Shown: positions 33,166-43,660, counted from the first letter of the stretch. The stretch is DNA of 64,000 bases from Sorex araneus (GCF_027595985.1 NC_073311.1:50634463-50698462), one strand, 5' to 3'. Notes: generated by a model from the letters alone, not told the origin. Numbers and translations: made by a program.

Positions 33166-33600
33166 AATCTCCCTGAGCACCTACTGTCTGGAGACCCAGC
33201 TCCAGACACTTGGGGTGTGACCCCCAACTCAGGCTCTGCTGGATTGGTGGCTGCAGCCCACCCAGAGTGTCCAGACCTCGAATGGTAGCGGCCTCGGCCT
33301 GACCTGGTTCTGAGGTGGCCGCTCCTGGCATGGCCACTGGGGCCCAGGGAACACAGCATCCCCAGCAGGTCAATCTGGACCCGTGGAGTGAGGGCATCAG
33401 CAGCCTGATGGTGCCTTCAAACTCCCTGATACCCCAAATTCACTGATGTGGCTTTGGCCAGACTTCAACAACTCAGGACCAAGTTTGCCGAGAAATTAAA
33501 CCACCAAAAGTTAGATATGTGGGAGCCATGCCCACAAACCATCTCCAGCTCAGCCACACAAACTCATTTGTGGGTCTTGCTTTAGAGAACCATAAATAAA
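33166..33600 (+). repeat. GC-rich repeat, probably of the composite family
   Basis: No gene seen. GC-rich sequence ending AACCATAAATAAATCTTG. Blocks such as GGGAGCCATGCCCACAAACC resemble the other GC-rich bodies. It is followed by a SINE. Confidence 0.4.
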
Positions 33601-33602
33601 TC

Positions 33603-33858
33603 TTGTATCACTGTATCACTGTCATCAATTTCCTCGAGCGGGCACAGTAACATCTCCATTCATAGCCCTGAGATTTTAGCAGCTTCTCTCTACTCATTCT
33701 TCCCAGCCGTGCCACATTGGAGGCTCTTTCAGGGTAAGGGAATAAGACCCATCATTGTTACTGTATTTGGCATATAGAATATGCCACAGAGAGCTTGCCA
33801 GGCTCTGCCGAGTGGACAGGATGCTCTTGGTACCTTGCCAGGTTCTCCGAGAGGGTGA
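33603..33858 (-). mobile_element. Long SINE, spacer form
   Basis: GAGATTTTAGCAGCTTCTCT spacer and RTE tail. Confidence 0.85.
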
Positions 33859-33859
33859 A

Positions 33860-34554
33860 CTAGGCTATAAGAGAGCTGTGGGTATGTGAACTTTTAAGAT
33901 GAAATAGACAAAGGCAGTTTTCAAACAGTCTAAGAGATAAAAAAAAAACTGCTGTTAATTTCAGACCGACATAAGGCTGAACAGACCCAGGAAGATTGGA
34001 GGGGAGCACCTGGTGCCCACCCAAACAGAGTCCCTGGCAACTATTTGCTCCCACAATCTAAAATTGTGCCATGCCCCAACTCAGACTCCACCATCTTGGA
34101 TAAGACCTCATCGAGATATTAATCTGCTGAAAATCCAGTGTGCAGGTTTTGTGACTGAAATCTCCAGGCTTTTTCAGGGTCAGGATGGGCTACGTCCACC
34201 CACTTTCTTGTACCTCCTAAAGCCCTAAGCAATCACATCCATACCCCAAAGCCACCACCCAGTTAAAAAAAAGGCTACTCTAACTGCATCTTTCTGATAA
34301 AAATACTGAATACTTTTAACAAACACAATGACCTCTTAATATTTATATTGAAAACCATAATGCACAAAAGGAGAGAGAGAAAGAAGAAAGGTACCTGGCA
34401 AAAAAGGCAGGAGAGGGGAAATTTAGAGGGGTGGCTGGAGGGAAACTGGGGACATTGGCAGTAGGAAATCTACACTGGTAGAGGGATGGGTGTTGGAACA
34501 TTGCCTGACTGAAACCCAATCATGAATAGTTTTCTAATGGTATATCTCACCATG
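33860..34554 (+). mobile_element. Repeat body ending in an L1 3' tail
   Basis: 34440-34554 is the L1 3' end (CTACACTGGTAGAGGGATGG, GACTGAAACCCAATCATGAA, ATATCTCACCATG). It resumes at 34985 (CATGGTGATTCAATTTT) after an inserted LTR-like element. 33960-34240 is unclassified repeat-like sequence. Confidence 0.6.
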
Positions 34555-34984
34555 TTGGGGAACAGTTTTTCCCTAACATGCCCTGACATGTTGCACAACA
34601 GGACCAGGCAGACGTGGGGCTAAGGATGATAGGTGCACAGAAAAACCATTCCAGGAGGCAGCTGATAGCCATTCACTTTTATTGCCAAAGACACACATTT
34701 TTAATAGGAGGGGTCTCAGCTTAAGGGAATGGTCCAATCACATAAAGTTTAGCATTATTGACCTATCTCCTTTCCAACTCTGCTTTGCCTCAGTCTAATT
34801 CCAATTAGGGTTAGATGCTGCAATTGGGTGAAAATTCTTTGGGGATGAGACTCAACACCAGGTACCTGGTGCTTGTAAAATGTGCCCAGACACTCCCTAC
34901 TGGGTCCCTATGCAGGGACAGGTCTTAACTGCTATTTCAGAACAGGTCTTATTTGATCTGGAGCCTTTTGCCATGCTTCCACAT
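34555..34984 (-). mobile_element. Solo LTR-like element inserted in an L1 tail
   Basis: About 430 bp interrupting L1 sequence that is continuous outside it, with CATG on both sides. On the minus strand it runs from TGTGGAAGCATGG to TTCCCCAACA (TG..CA ends) and has an AATAAAA near 34680 followed by GT-rich sequence. No internal retroviral genes are present. Confidence 0.55.
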
Positions 34985-35010
34985 CATGGTGATTCAATTT
35001 TAAAAAATGA

Positions 35011-35674
35011 TGTTTAGAGAGATATTTTAATCTTACATCTCAATATCGTAAAAAACATACATTTAAACTTAATTCAACTGTCCCATTTTCTCTCTCTTTG
35101 CTTGTGACCCACTTATTTATGTGTGACTTCATTTTTTTGTAATTTTCTAAAATGGGTCTGTCAAGAGCAATTTTAAGTTCTTATATTTTTTCTAACAGTG
35201 ATAAGATAGACTGAGCTAAAAAGTATGTATTTAATTTTTTTTGTTATTTTAGAAATCTGAAGTGTCTATATTTTCTTTAAGCACCTAAGGTTCATGATGA
35301 GACTAATTTTCAGTCTCTTAGAATTTTTTGGTTTGTATTTTTTCACCTTCAAAGTTTTCAGGGTTTTTCTTTTTGCTTTTAATGCTTTCAAATTTAGTAT
35401 AAACTATCAAGTTATGAAATCCTTTTCATTTATCTTTCTTGGCATTGCAGATTTCACTCATATTCTTCAAGAATCAGGATATTTATTTTGTTACAAATAA
35501 CTTCATCACCTACTTTTTAAAAATTGTTTTTTATAACTTCTTTGTAAGCCACCTCTCGTAATCTTTTTAACACATAAATTGCTCTGACACTTTTCAATGG
35601 TTCCAAAGAGATGTTCTCAGTAGAACCAGGGGTGCACATATTTGCTGATTTGAAAAAGTACTCCATCTACTGGT
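35011..35674. other. Intergenic AT-rich sequence
   Basis: Nothing supported. Confidence 0.4.
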
Positions 35675-35848
35675 GTCCCTCTCGGAGAGCCTGGCAAGCT
35701 ACAGAGAGTATTCCCCCTACACGGCAGAGCCTGGCAAGCTACCCGTGGTGTATTCGATATGCCAAACACAGTAACAACAAGTCTCACAATGGAGACGCTA
35801 CTCGTGCCTGCTCTAGCAAATCGATGAACAATGGGATGACAGTGATAC
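35675..35848 (+). mobile_element. Long SINE lacking its tRNA head
   Basis: Starts CCCTCTCGGAGAGCCTGGCA. Target duplication CCATCTACTG on both sides shows it inserted already 5' truncated. Confidence 0.88.
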
Positions 35849-36239
35849 AGTGCTACGCCATCTACTGATAATTCATTACTGAGGAGTCAAAGAATAGCAA
35901 CTGAGAACATACTCGTTTCCACCCTTAAAATGAAGCTGGACAAGTACAGGTACAGGGGGAAGGACCACAGTCTTGAGAAAATAGCATGAGGAACCCAGAG
36001 TCCTCTTTCTGGAGAGCTAACACTGTTTAGGGTGCATGTACAGAGCTGAAATAGGCAACAGAGGAAGACTCGGAGCAGTTTGAAGGCACAATAATGTGGC
36101 AATACAGAAAACAGAATGCATTAAAGAAGAGTTTTTATACCGTTAAAGTAAATGGGTTCAGGTCTCTCCCTAAATGTCCTTTATACTCTCCTTTACTCAT
36201 AAATAATGTCACTGGTCCTGTCCCTGAAGTTTTCATGAC

Positions 36240-36929
36240 CTATCAATGACTCCCTGTGTCTCCCCACACAATCTGCACGCCTCCTATGAATGATGACCAG
36301 GTCCTTCCCCTGCATGGCTTTCTAGGTCTCTTACAATTTCCTCAGTCTCTGGACAAGGTCACACGCACATGGGTAAGTCCCTGTAGTGAGGCTTCCCAAC
36401 TGTCTCCCCCCCCACACCCACCCACCCAAAGTTCTTGTCTTCCTGTCTTGGCTTTCCTAGTCACCGGCAACAACCTGTCTGAGTAGGTAAGGTCCTCACT
36501 TAGCATCTGCCCCTGCCTTGGTATCTAAGACCTGCCCGAATTTGATTTTTCCTGAGCACCTGAGCCCTACCTGTATTCTGCCGATAATTTGCCTCTCCCT
36601 GGGTCTATGAAACCTGCCTGTACTCGGCCATCTGTCTGGGCATGCAGTCTTACCTGATCCTGCAGTCTGCTGGTGAGCTGAGAGAAAGAGAGAGACAGAG
36701 GGAGAGAGAGGGAGAGAAAGTTAGGAAAGAGAGGTTGGGCTCTCATCTCGTACTCCCAGCCATTGCGTTATCTACTTTGATTGGCTGCCCATTCCTTGGG
36801 CTAGTGGTGATTGGCTAAGTTCACCTGACACTCCCTTTGTATCATCTGGGCATAACTCCTGCTTGCTGAGCTATTGATATGAATATTCCTCATTAAATAT
36901 GACTATGGGAGATGAGCCCTGATTCTTTA
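36240..36929 (-). other. Unclassified LTR-like region
   Basis: On the minus strand there are two CCAAT boxes (AGCCAATC near 36785 and 36820), then a CT-rich tract and CAGGTAAGACTG (splice donor-like). This suggests a retroviral LTR and leader, but no ends or genes were identified. Confidence 0.25.
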
Positions 36930-37293
36930 AACTTAATACAGTTAATCTCACTCACTATTCTAATAGTATGAGAAATCAAATTTGTTTACTTCCTTCCTAT
37001 TCACTTAACTTCGCATATTGCAACATCTTTTCATTCAAGTTGCAGCAAATCACAAGAATTCATCTTCATTTATAGCTGAGAATTATTTCATTGTGTACCA
37101 TAGTTTTCTTTATCTACTTATATGCTGTTAGCAACTTGGGTTACTTCCAGATTTTGGTTATTGTAAATATCATTGCTATAAACGTAGGTGTAGAAGTAGT
37201 ATCTTTTCAGATTAATGCTTTTGCCTTCTTGGGGTAGAGGCCAAGGAGTGGAATTGCTGATCCTACAGAAGTTTCAGTCTTAATTTTTTAGGT
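36930..37293 (-). mobile_element. L1 fragment, part 1
   Basis: Reverse-orientation L1 3' region (ATTTTGGTTATTGTAAATAT, GGAGTGGAATTGCTGATCC). It is interrupted by the SINE at 37294 and continues at 38567. Confidence 0.75.
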
Positions 37294-37410
37294 AGCAGTG
37301 TAGCACTGCCATCCCTTTGGTTCATTGATTTGCTTGAGTGGGCACCAGTAACATCTCCATTGTGAGATTTGTTGTTACTTATTTTGGCATATCAAATATA
37401 CCACAGGTAG
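37294..37410 (-). mobile_element. Long shrew SINE, 3' half (split by an insertion)
   Basis: Minus-strand SINE tail and middle. The rest of the same copy is at 38434-38566. The SINE itself sits in a minus-strand L1, with an approximate target duplication TTATTTTTAGGTAG on both sides. Confidence 0.85.
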
Positions 37411-37411
37411 T

Positions 37412-37556
37412 CTCGGCTCCGGCCGGCCGGGTTTTCGGCCCGGGTGCCCATGCCTCTGCAGAGCCGGTGGATGTGGAACGAGCGGGAACCAGAGACAGCT
37501 TTAGGAATTGGGGTTCCAGCAAGTGCTTGCACCCATGTATGGAGACTGTAAACTAA
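37412..37556 (+). repeat. GC-rich direct repeat, copy 1
   Basis: A 145-bp unit starting CTCGGCTCCGGCCGGCCGGG, nearly identical to 37752-37896. It may be a promoter-type monomer like those of rodent L1 elements. Confidence 0.85.
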
Positions 37557-37751
37557 GCTTTTGCCCCACGCCGGCTAACGGAGGAAATAACTTTCCTTCT
37601 TGGTCTCTCTCCCCTCCGGGAGAAGGCGTGGTGTCGGACATTTTGTGGGTCCGTTTAGAAGGTATGAACTTGTGATTCGAAAAAAAAAAAATGTGTGCTT
37701 TGAACTTGAAACAGCCGCGGGATACAGGGCCAGCCCCAGCCAGGGCCGGTG

Positions 37752-37896
37752 CTCGGCTCCGGCCGGCCGGGTTTTCGGCCCGGGTGCCCATGTCTCTGCA
37801 GAGCCGGTGGATGTGGAACGAGCGGGAACCAGAGACAGCTTTAGGAATTGGGGTTCCAGCAAGTGCTTGCACCCATGTATGGAGACTGTGAACTAA
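37752..37896 (+). repeat. GC-rich direct repeat, copy 2
   Basis: Second copy of the 145-bp unit, 340 bp downstream of the first. Only two differences were noticed (GCCTCTG to GTCTCTG, and GTAAACTAA to GTGAACTAA). Confidence 0.85.
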
Positions 37897-38236
37897 CTTT
37901 GGCTACATGCTGTTCCAGGAAGGGAAATGATTCATTTTCAAAATTAAATCTTCCCGGACTTAATTACTATAATACAGAAATTGTAAACCGCGCGGCCGCG
38001 ACATTTTATCTCTTCATTCTCATCAGTGGAAAACTTACTATCAAATATTTCCCTGTTAATAGAGCTGTATTTTTAGGGGATAAATTCCAACAAAAATAAG
38101 TCTGTTTTGAAACTCTAACAACAATAGTGAGTTATGTGTTGAAATCTGGAATGTAATCAAGGTAAAGAGAAAAGGAAGTGAAATTATCACTCACGTATGG
38201 GGTGAGTTGGGGGGTGAGGGGTGGGATGTATACTGT

Positions 38237-38266
38237 TTTCTTTTGTTTGTTTGTTTGTTTGTTTGT
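38237..38266. repeat. TTTG repeat
   Basis: Within the short L1-tailed element. Confidence 0.85.
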
Positions 38267-38433
38267 TCTGTTTTTGCTTTTGTTTTTGTTTTTATTGGTG
38301 GTGGAATATGGGCACTGGTGAAGGGATGGGTGTTTGAACATTGTGTAACTGAGATATAAGCCTGAGAACTTTGTAACTTTCCACTTGGTGATTCAATAAA
38401 ATAAATTAAAATATATATATATACCACAGGTAG

Positions 38434-38566
38434 CTTGCCAGGCTCTGCTGTGCAGGTAGGATACTTTCATTAGCTTGCCAGATTCACCGAGAGGGACAGA
38501 AGAATCGAACCCGGGTCGGCCATGTGCAAGGCAAACACCCTACCCGCTGTGCTATCGCTCCAGTCC
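38434..38566 (-). mobile_element. Long shrew SINE, 5' half (split by an insertion)
   Basis: Continues the copy at 37294-37410, and carries the tRNA-like head with its B box (GAATCGAACCCGGG on the plus strand). Confidence 0.85.
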
Positions 38567-38827
38567 TTATTTTTAGGTAGACGCTGAAACAGTATTCCTA
38601 CCAATAATGAACGAGGATGTCTTTTTTCACCACAAGCTGCCAGCTGGGATTGTTTCTGGAATTTTTGAAGTGCAGCTATTATGGCAGATGTTAAATGGTA
38701 TGTCACTGTAATTTTAATTTGAATTTCCCTGATAGTCAGTGATAATGCTTTTTTAAAAATGCCTTTTGGTCGTCTGTTTGTCTTCTTTGAAAATTATCTA
38801 TTCAGCAACTATTTCAATTTTTTTATT
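38567..38827 (-). mobile_element. L1 fragment, part 2
   Basis: Continuation of the 36930 L1 between two SINE insertions. It holds the conserved stretch around TAATTTGAATTTCCCTGATA. Confidence 0.75.
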
Positions 38828-39010
38828 TTTCTATTTTTATTTTTATTTTTTTTGCTTTTTGGGTCACACCTGGCGATGCACAGGGGTTACTCCTGGCTCT
38901 GCACTCAAGAATTACTCCTGGCGGTGCTCAGGGGACCATATGGGATGCTAGGATTTGAACCCGGGTGCAAGGCAAAAGTCCTACCCGCTGTGCTATCGCT
39001 CCAGCCCCCT
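38828..39010 (-). mobile_element. Short SINE inside an L1
   Basis: Target duplication CAATTTTTTTATT at 38815-38827 and 39011-39023. Confidence 0.92.
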
Positions 39011-39600
39011 CAATTTTTTTATTAATTTATTTTTCTGTAGTTCTGTGAGCTGTTCATATATCTTGGATATTAGTTCTCTGTTAAGTGTATTGCATGCAAA
39101 TATTTTCTCACATGCAGTAGGGTATCTATTTTATCTTTTGTTTTCTTCACGGTGGAAAAACCATTTTAGTTAAGTGCAGTTACATTTGTTTATTTTTGCT
39201 TCTGTTTTCTTTGCCAATAGTATTTGATCACTGAAAAATCATGTATAATTGAGCTCTGACTGTCTTCTTTGATGTTTTTATGGATTCGGGTCCAATATTA
39301 AGCAAGGTCTTTTATTTATTTTGAATGAATTTTCATGTATGGTGTAAGATAAGGGTCCAGTTTAATTTCTTTAATTTCTTCAAATGATCAGCGAGTTTTC
39401 TTCCTTTAATTTAAGTGACTTTATTTTACTTAATTTAAGTTGAATTCACATACCTTATTTTTTGAAGACAATTATAAATGGAGTTTTATAAATGTCCACT
39501 TCTATCTCATATATAAACATGCAACAAGTTTCTATGTATTGAGTCTGTAAGCTAGTGTATGTATAGGTTTATTTCTAAAAGATATTTTGGTAGTATCTTG
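39011..39600 (-). mobile_element. L1 fragment, part 3
   Basis: Further upstream part of the same reverse-orientation L1 (CTGTGAGCTGTTCATATATC, TTGATGTTTTTATGGATTCG), corresponding to the end of ORF2. No intact frame. Confidence 0.7.
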
Positions 39601-39612
39601 AGAGGGATTATG

Positions 39613-39802
39613 TCACTGTCAGTGTCACGTTGCTCATCAATATGCTCGAGCGGGCACCAGTAACATCTCCATTGTGAGACTTGTTACTGGTTTTGGCATG
39701 TCAAACATGCCACACACAGCTTGCAAGGCTCTGCCATGTAGGCGAAGGAATCGAACCCAGGTCGGCAGCGTGCAAGGTGAATGCCCTACCCATTGTAGAG
39801 TG
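39613..39802 (-). mobile_element. Long SINE
   Basis: CAGTGTCACGTTGCTCATCA tail through GGAATCGAACCCAGGTCGGC head. Internal shortening. Confidence 0.85.
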
Positions 39803-39841
39803 GTTCTATGAATAATATATCATCTTAAAATAGTTGAACTT

Positions 39842-40357
39842 TTCCCGGCTTCTGCAGCATCGGCCAACACTGCTGCTTAATAAAGGTCTTTCTTTATTGC
39901 TTCTCTGCACAGCTTTGTGAGCTCGGACATTACCTTGTGATTGCCTGAGGGTGGCGCCAAACCACATTGGTGAATGAGCTCAAGAGTTTCTGAAGACAGG
40001 CGTCTTTTTGTGCCTTTCTCTCTCTCCATGTTCCTCAGACAATCATGAAGGTGCTGAACCAGTTTATTGTATTCTTTGTTGATGTTGTCAACAACGGCAT
40101 CTTCCCACATAGCCGCAATAGCACCGAAGAGCTCCAAGTTGGTGGTCATTCTGAGAGTTCTCTTCTTAAACTTTGCAGCCCTTTCTCCCTTCTCCATGAA
40201 GTAGAATTTCAAACGAAGGAGACAGTAATCTGATTCTGTTTGGAATTACTGGACAAGAGTGACATCAGTCAGGCAAAACTGTCGATCGAATATGATGTGG
40301 TCAATTTCATTATGGAACTGTCCACTGGGAGACTCCCATGTCCAACATTTGGATTCG
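39842..40357 (-). mobile_element. RTE-type LINE, inverted 5' part (endonuclease end and linker)
   Basis: Read on the minus strand this encodes WTWESPSGQFHNEIDHII, a typical end of an apurinic-type endonuclease. It then gives KGERAAKFKKRTLRM, KRRLSSETLELIHQ, LTKLCREAIKKDL and, past a stop, LADAAEAGKS. The plus-strand part starting near 40366 continues exactly from that point (CIRKACLSFANYNTRM). The two parts are one insertion with an inverted 5' end. Stops and frameshifts make it a dead copy. Confidence 0.85.
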
Positions 40358-41545
40358 ACCTTCTAGAACTGTATTCGCAAAGCCTGCCTGTCCTTTGCTA
40401 ACTATAATACCAGGATGACTGCCCTCCGACATCCTGATGGATCTATCACATCTTCCAGAAGGCCAATGGAAAAGGTTATCCACAACTTCTACTCGGATCT
40501 CTTTACTAACCATGTCCACCTGCCCACATATCAAATTCTGCAGGATGGATATGTCATTCCTAGACTTCTCCATTCTGAAATCCCACACACCATTTCATCA
40601 GTAAAGAAGCATACAGCACTTGATCCAGAAAAGGTCAGACCCAAACACCTGAAGAATCTGCTGCCAGTACTCGTCAATACACTGGCTCGGCTCTTCACAC
40701 ACTACCTGTCCTTATGCAAGGTTCTGCCCCAATGGAAAACCAACCGGACTGTTCTGTTGTACAAGAAGGGAGACATTAATGACATTTTCAACTACTGCCC
40801 GATCAGCCTGTTGTCCGTCGTCTACAAGTTGTTCACTCGATTCATCCTGAATAGAATAAGCAAAACACTAGACGAAGGACAACCATGCAAGCAAGCCAGG
40901 ATCTGAAAAGGTTTCAGCATGATCAACCATATCCACACAGTGATCAAGCTCATTGAAGGTATGCAAGAGTTCAAGATGCCTCTCTGTCTAACGTACATAG
41001 ATTTAAAGAAGGCCTTTGATTCTGTTGAAACTGAAGCAGTCATTGAAGCCCTAGATAAATGGGGCATTCAAACTCAGTACATCAGATCGTCCGTGATCTG
41101 TACTAGGAATTCACCACCAGGATCTCACCATTCTACAAGGAAGTGATCTTCAATGTTAAGAGAGGGGTTGACAGGGCAATACCATTTCACTGAAACTCTT
41201 CAGTGCTGCCCTTGAGAATGTCATGCGAAAACTGGAATGGGAAGGAATGGGAGTGAAGATAGATGGTCAGCAACTATACCACCTCCACTTTGCTGATGAC
41301 ATCGTTCTAATAACACCAAATATCAGCCACGTGGCACGAATGCTGGCCAACTTTGACTGTGAGTGTGGAAAGGTCGGACTGCAGCTGAACCTCATGAAGA
41401 CAATGTTCATGAGAAAAGAACTAGTTTCTGATGTTCCATTTGCTCTCTACGGAAGGAACATCTCCAAATGCAGCAGTTATGTGTACCTAGGTTGAGAACT
41501 CAACATGACAAATAACCTGGCACCAAAGCTGCACAGCAGGAAGAG
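40358..41545 (+). mobile_element. RTE-type LINE, reverse transcriptase part (defective)
   Basis: Encodes reverse transcriptase blocks in order: MTALRHPDGSITSSRR, LYKKGDINDIFNYCPISLLS (usual YRPISLL changed to YCPISLL), LCLTYIDLKKAFDSVETEAV, and the catalytic FADD box at 41289-41300 in HLHFADDIVLITP, then QLNLMKTMFM and SYVYLG. Several frameshifts and stops interrupt it. It breaks off at 41545 against a truncated SINE. It is a retrotransposon, not a host gene. Confidence 0.9.
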
Positions 41546-41697
41546 ACACCCAGCAATGCTCAGGGGTGACTCCTGACTTTGCACTCAGGAGTTACTCCTG
41601 GCGGTGCTTGGGGGACCATATGGGATGCCGGGGATCGAACCCGAGTCGGCCGCGTGCAAGGCAAACGCCCTACCCGCTGTGCTATCGCTCCGGCCCC
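41546..41697 (-). mobile_element. Short SINE lacking its A tail, abutting the RTE copy
   Basis: CACCCAGCAATGCTCAGGGG to TATCGCTCCGGCCCC. The usual TTTTTGGGT end is missing exactly at the RTE break. Confidence 0.88.
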
Positions 41698-41738
41698 AGT
41701 CCATTTATTTTAAATCATCATCATCATCATCATCATCC

Positions 41739-41990
41739 TGTTGATCTTCAAATTTCTTGAGCGGTCTCAGTAATGTCTCCATTTGTCCTATCTCTGAGAT
41801 TTTAGAAGCCTCTCTTTACTCGTCCTTCCCAATGATGTTACATTGGAGGCTTTTGAAGGGTCAGAGAATGAGACCCAGCTTGTTACTGGTTTTGTCATAT
41901 TAATACACCATGGGGAACTTGCGAGGCTCTTCCATGTGGGCAGGAAACTCCCGGTAGTTTGCCAGGTTTCCCAGAGGATAAGTAGGCTAT
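41739..41990 (-). mobile_element. Long SINE, spacer form
   Basis: Spacer GAGATTTTAGAAGCCTCTCT. Begins after a CAT repeat (41717-41738). Confidence 0.8.
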
Positions 41991-41999
41991 AAGAGCTTG

Positions 42000-43435
42000 C
42001 TTTTATGTCTCTGGATGCTGGCCATGGATGGGATTACACAGCGCTGGGGATAGTCCCTGGATGTGACCACCTACCTACTGGGAAATGGGAAATCTGGGCG
42101 GAGGAGGCCCAGTCCTGATCTGAGCAGCCTTGGAGGTCTCAGCCCCAGATCCCACACACCTGGATTCCTCTGTTGGTACCTTCATGCGTGAGGCTCGTCT
42201 GAACATGTTGAGAGGGGCCCTGAGCATGTTGAGAGGGGCCTTGAGCCCTAACCTATGGCTAGGTTCCAGAGGTTCTTGGCCGCCAGGAGCTCTGCTCGGG
42301 GCAGAGAGGGAAGCTGGAGCCCATCCCCTCTGAGGGGCCCTGGAGAAGACAACCAGGTGCTCAAGCAAGAGACTCTCTGCGTCACTCTCTTCAGGGAGCT
42401 TGCTTTTAAGTCTCTGGATGCTTTTTTGGAGGGGTCACTCCTAGTTGTTTTCCAGAGATCCAGGGAGCCCACTGGTGATTTTCAGCCAACAAGGCCTATG
42501 ATTCAGTGCAAGAGTCTGAGGAGGTGTTGCTGCTCGGGTCCCGGAGGTTATCCCAAACCACTTCAACAGTGTTTGGGTGGGACCATCCAAAGCTACAGCT
42601 AGCAGTGATCTGGCTGTCTCCAGGGCCGTTCCTGGTGATGTTCAGGGGACTGTGTGGTGCTGGGAATCAAACCCCCATCAGGGCATATACCATTATTGCT
42701 GTACTAATTCCTGACCCTCAATGATCCACTTTCTCTATAGCAGTACACCCTTTTCTGAAATCTACTTTGGCTGACAGTTTAAATTATTCACCATTTGGGG
42801 GTATTTGTATGTATTTATATGTTCTTTGATCTGTGTATATATATCCTTCCTAAGTGGTCTTCAGGAGGCCTAAAGGGTTCTCCCTGTGGTTATCAATTTA
42901 CCAGCCTAGGCGGTTCAATGAGGGGCTATCAGATGCCGTATTGCTATGGTCCTATAGTGCTAGGAGCTTCCAGGACCACCCCAGTGATGCTAAGAGGACC
43001 CTAGGGCTACTCCCAGAGGAGACATGTGGTGCCAGCAATCAAATGCAGGGCTGCCCAAACCCTTGTACTTTCTTCCAACCCTATAAATATGAGGAACCCC
43101 TGAGAACTCAACCACCACAGCCATGCTCAAGGCCACTCTCCACACACTCAGACAAGCCTATCATTTCATGAAGGAACCGACAGAGCAACCCTGGTATGTG
43201 GGACCCATGGCTGAGATCTCCAAACTGCTCAAATCGGGACTTGTCCTCCTCCACCTAGATCCCCAGTTTTCCAGTAGCTTGGCAGTGACAACCACAAACA
43301 CACAACCACTCGGCCATGTAATCTCATCAATGGCCAAGATCCAGTATAAAGCAAAGCTCCCGAAAGAGAGCGACACAGTTTTTCCTGGAGCGCATGGCCA
43401 CATTTGTGGCTGTGTGACCTCTTTAATTTAATTTC
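42000..43435 (+). repeat. GC-rich repeat cluster related to the composite family
   Basis: About 1.4 kb without a supported gene. 43090-43335 aligns in blocks to 31595-31890. 42180-42250 has a short tandem duplication (GAACATGTTGAGAGGGGCCC and GAGCATGTTGAGAGGGGCC). Old SINE remnants lie at about 42600-42720 and 42940-43060. Open frames of 70-115 codons here follow base composition and are not supported as genes. Confidence 0.5.
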
Positions 43436-43457
43436 ATTTTTATTTATTTATTCTTTC

Positions 43458-43660
43458 CCTGCACAGTAGAGCCTGGCAAGCTACCCGTAACGTATCTGAC
43501 ATGCCAAAAACAGTAACAACAACGTGCTCTTCATGTTCCTGGAGCAAGCAGACACTATCAGGCTACACCAGCACGTGACAGGGACAAATGAAGACATTAT
43601 TGATGCCCGCTCGAGCAAATCGATGAATAACGGGATGACAGTGATGACAGTGATGAGGAA
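43458..43660 (+). mobile_element. SINE body joined to a long RTE 3' end
   Basis: 43458-43521 is the middle of the long shrew SINE (GAGCCTGGCAAGCTACCCGT and ATGCCAAAAACAGTAACAAC). From about 43522 it changes to RTE coding sequence reading LHVPGASRHYQATPARDRDK, then CPLEQIDE and the GATGACAGTGATGACAGTGA tail. Ordinary SINE copies join the RTE tail about 65 bp further downstream. Confidence 0.8.

Larger units (their letters stand above)
37411..38418 (+). mobile_element. Short L1-tailed element with a duplicated GC-rich 5' unit, inserted in a SINE
   Basis: About 1.0 kb flanked by a 15-bp target duplication ending ATACCACAGGTAG (37396-37410 and 38419-38433). The 5' part contains a near-perfect 145-bp direct repeat (37412-37556 and 37752-37896, spacing 340 bp). 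The 3' end (GGGCACTGGTGAAGGGATGG, then AATAAAATAAA) matches the L1 3' ends elsewhere in the window. It carries no reverse transcriptase. It could be an L1 with 5' monomers and an internal deletion, or a spliced L1 transcript. Confidence 0.7.

Noticed and set aside
37501-37896. GC-rich open frames of about 100-120 codons
   Set aside because: They lie in the duplicated 5' unit of a transposed element. They overlap each other on both strands and have no known motif.
39842-41495. Possible host gene resembling craniofacial development protein 2-like predictions
   Set aside because: The peptides are RTE endonuclease, linker and reverse transcriptase. Such predictions are commonly derived from RTE elements. 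The copy has stops, frameshifts and an inversion.
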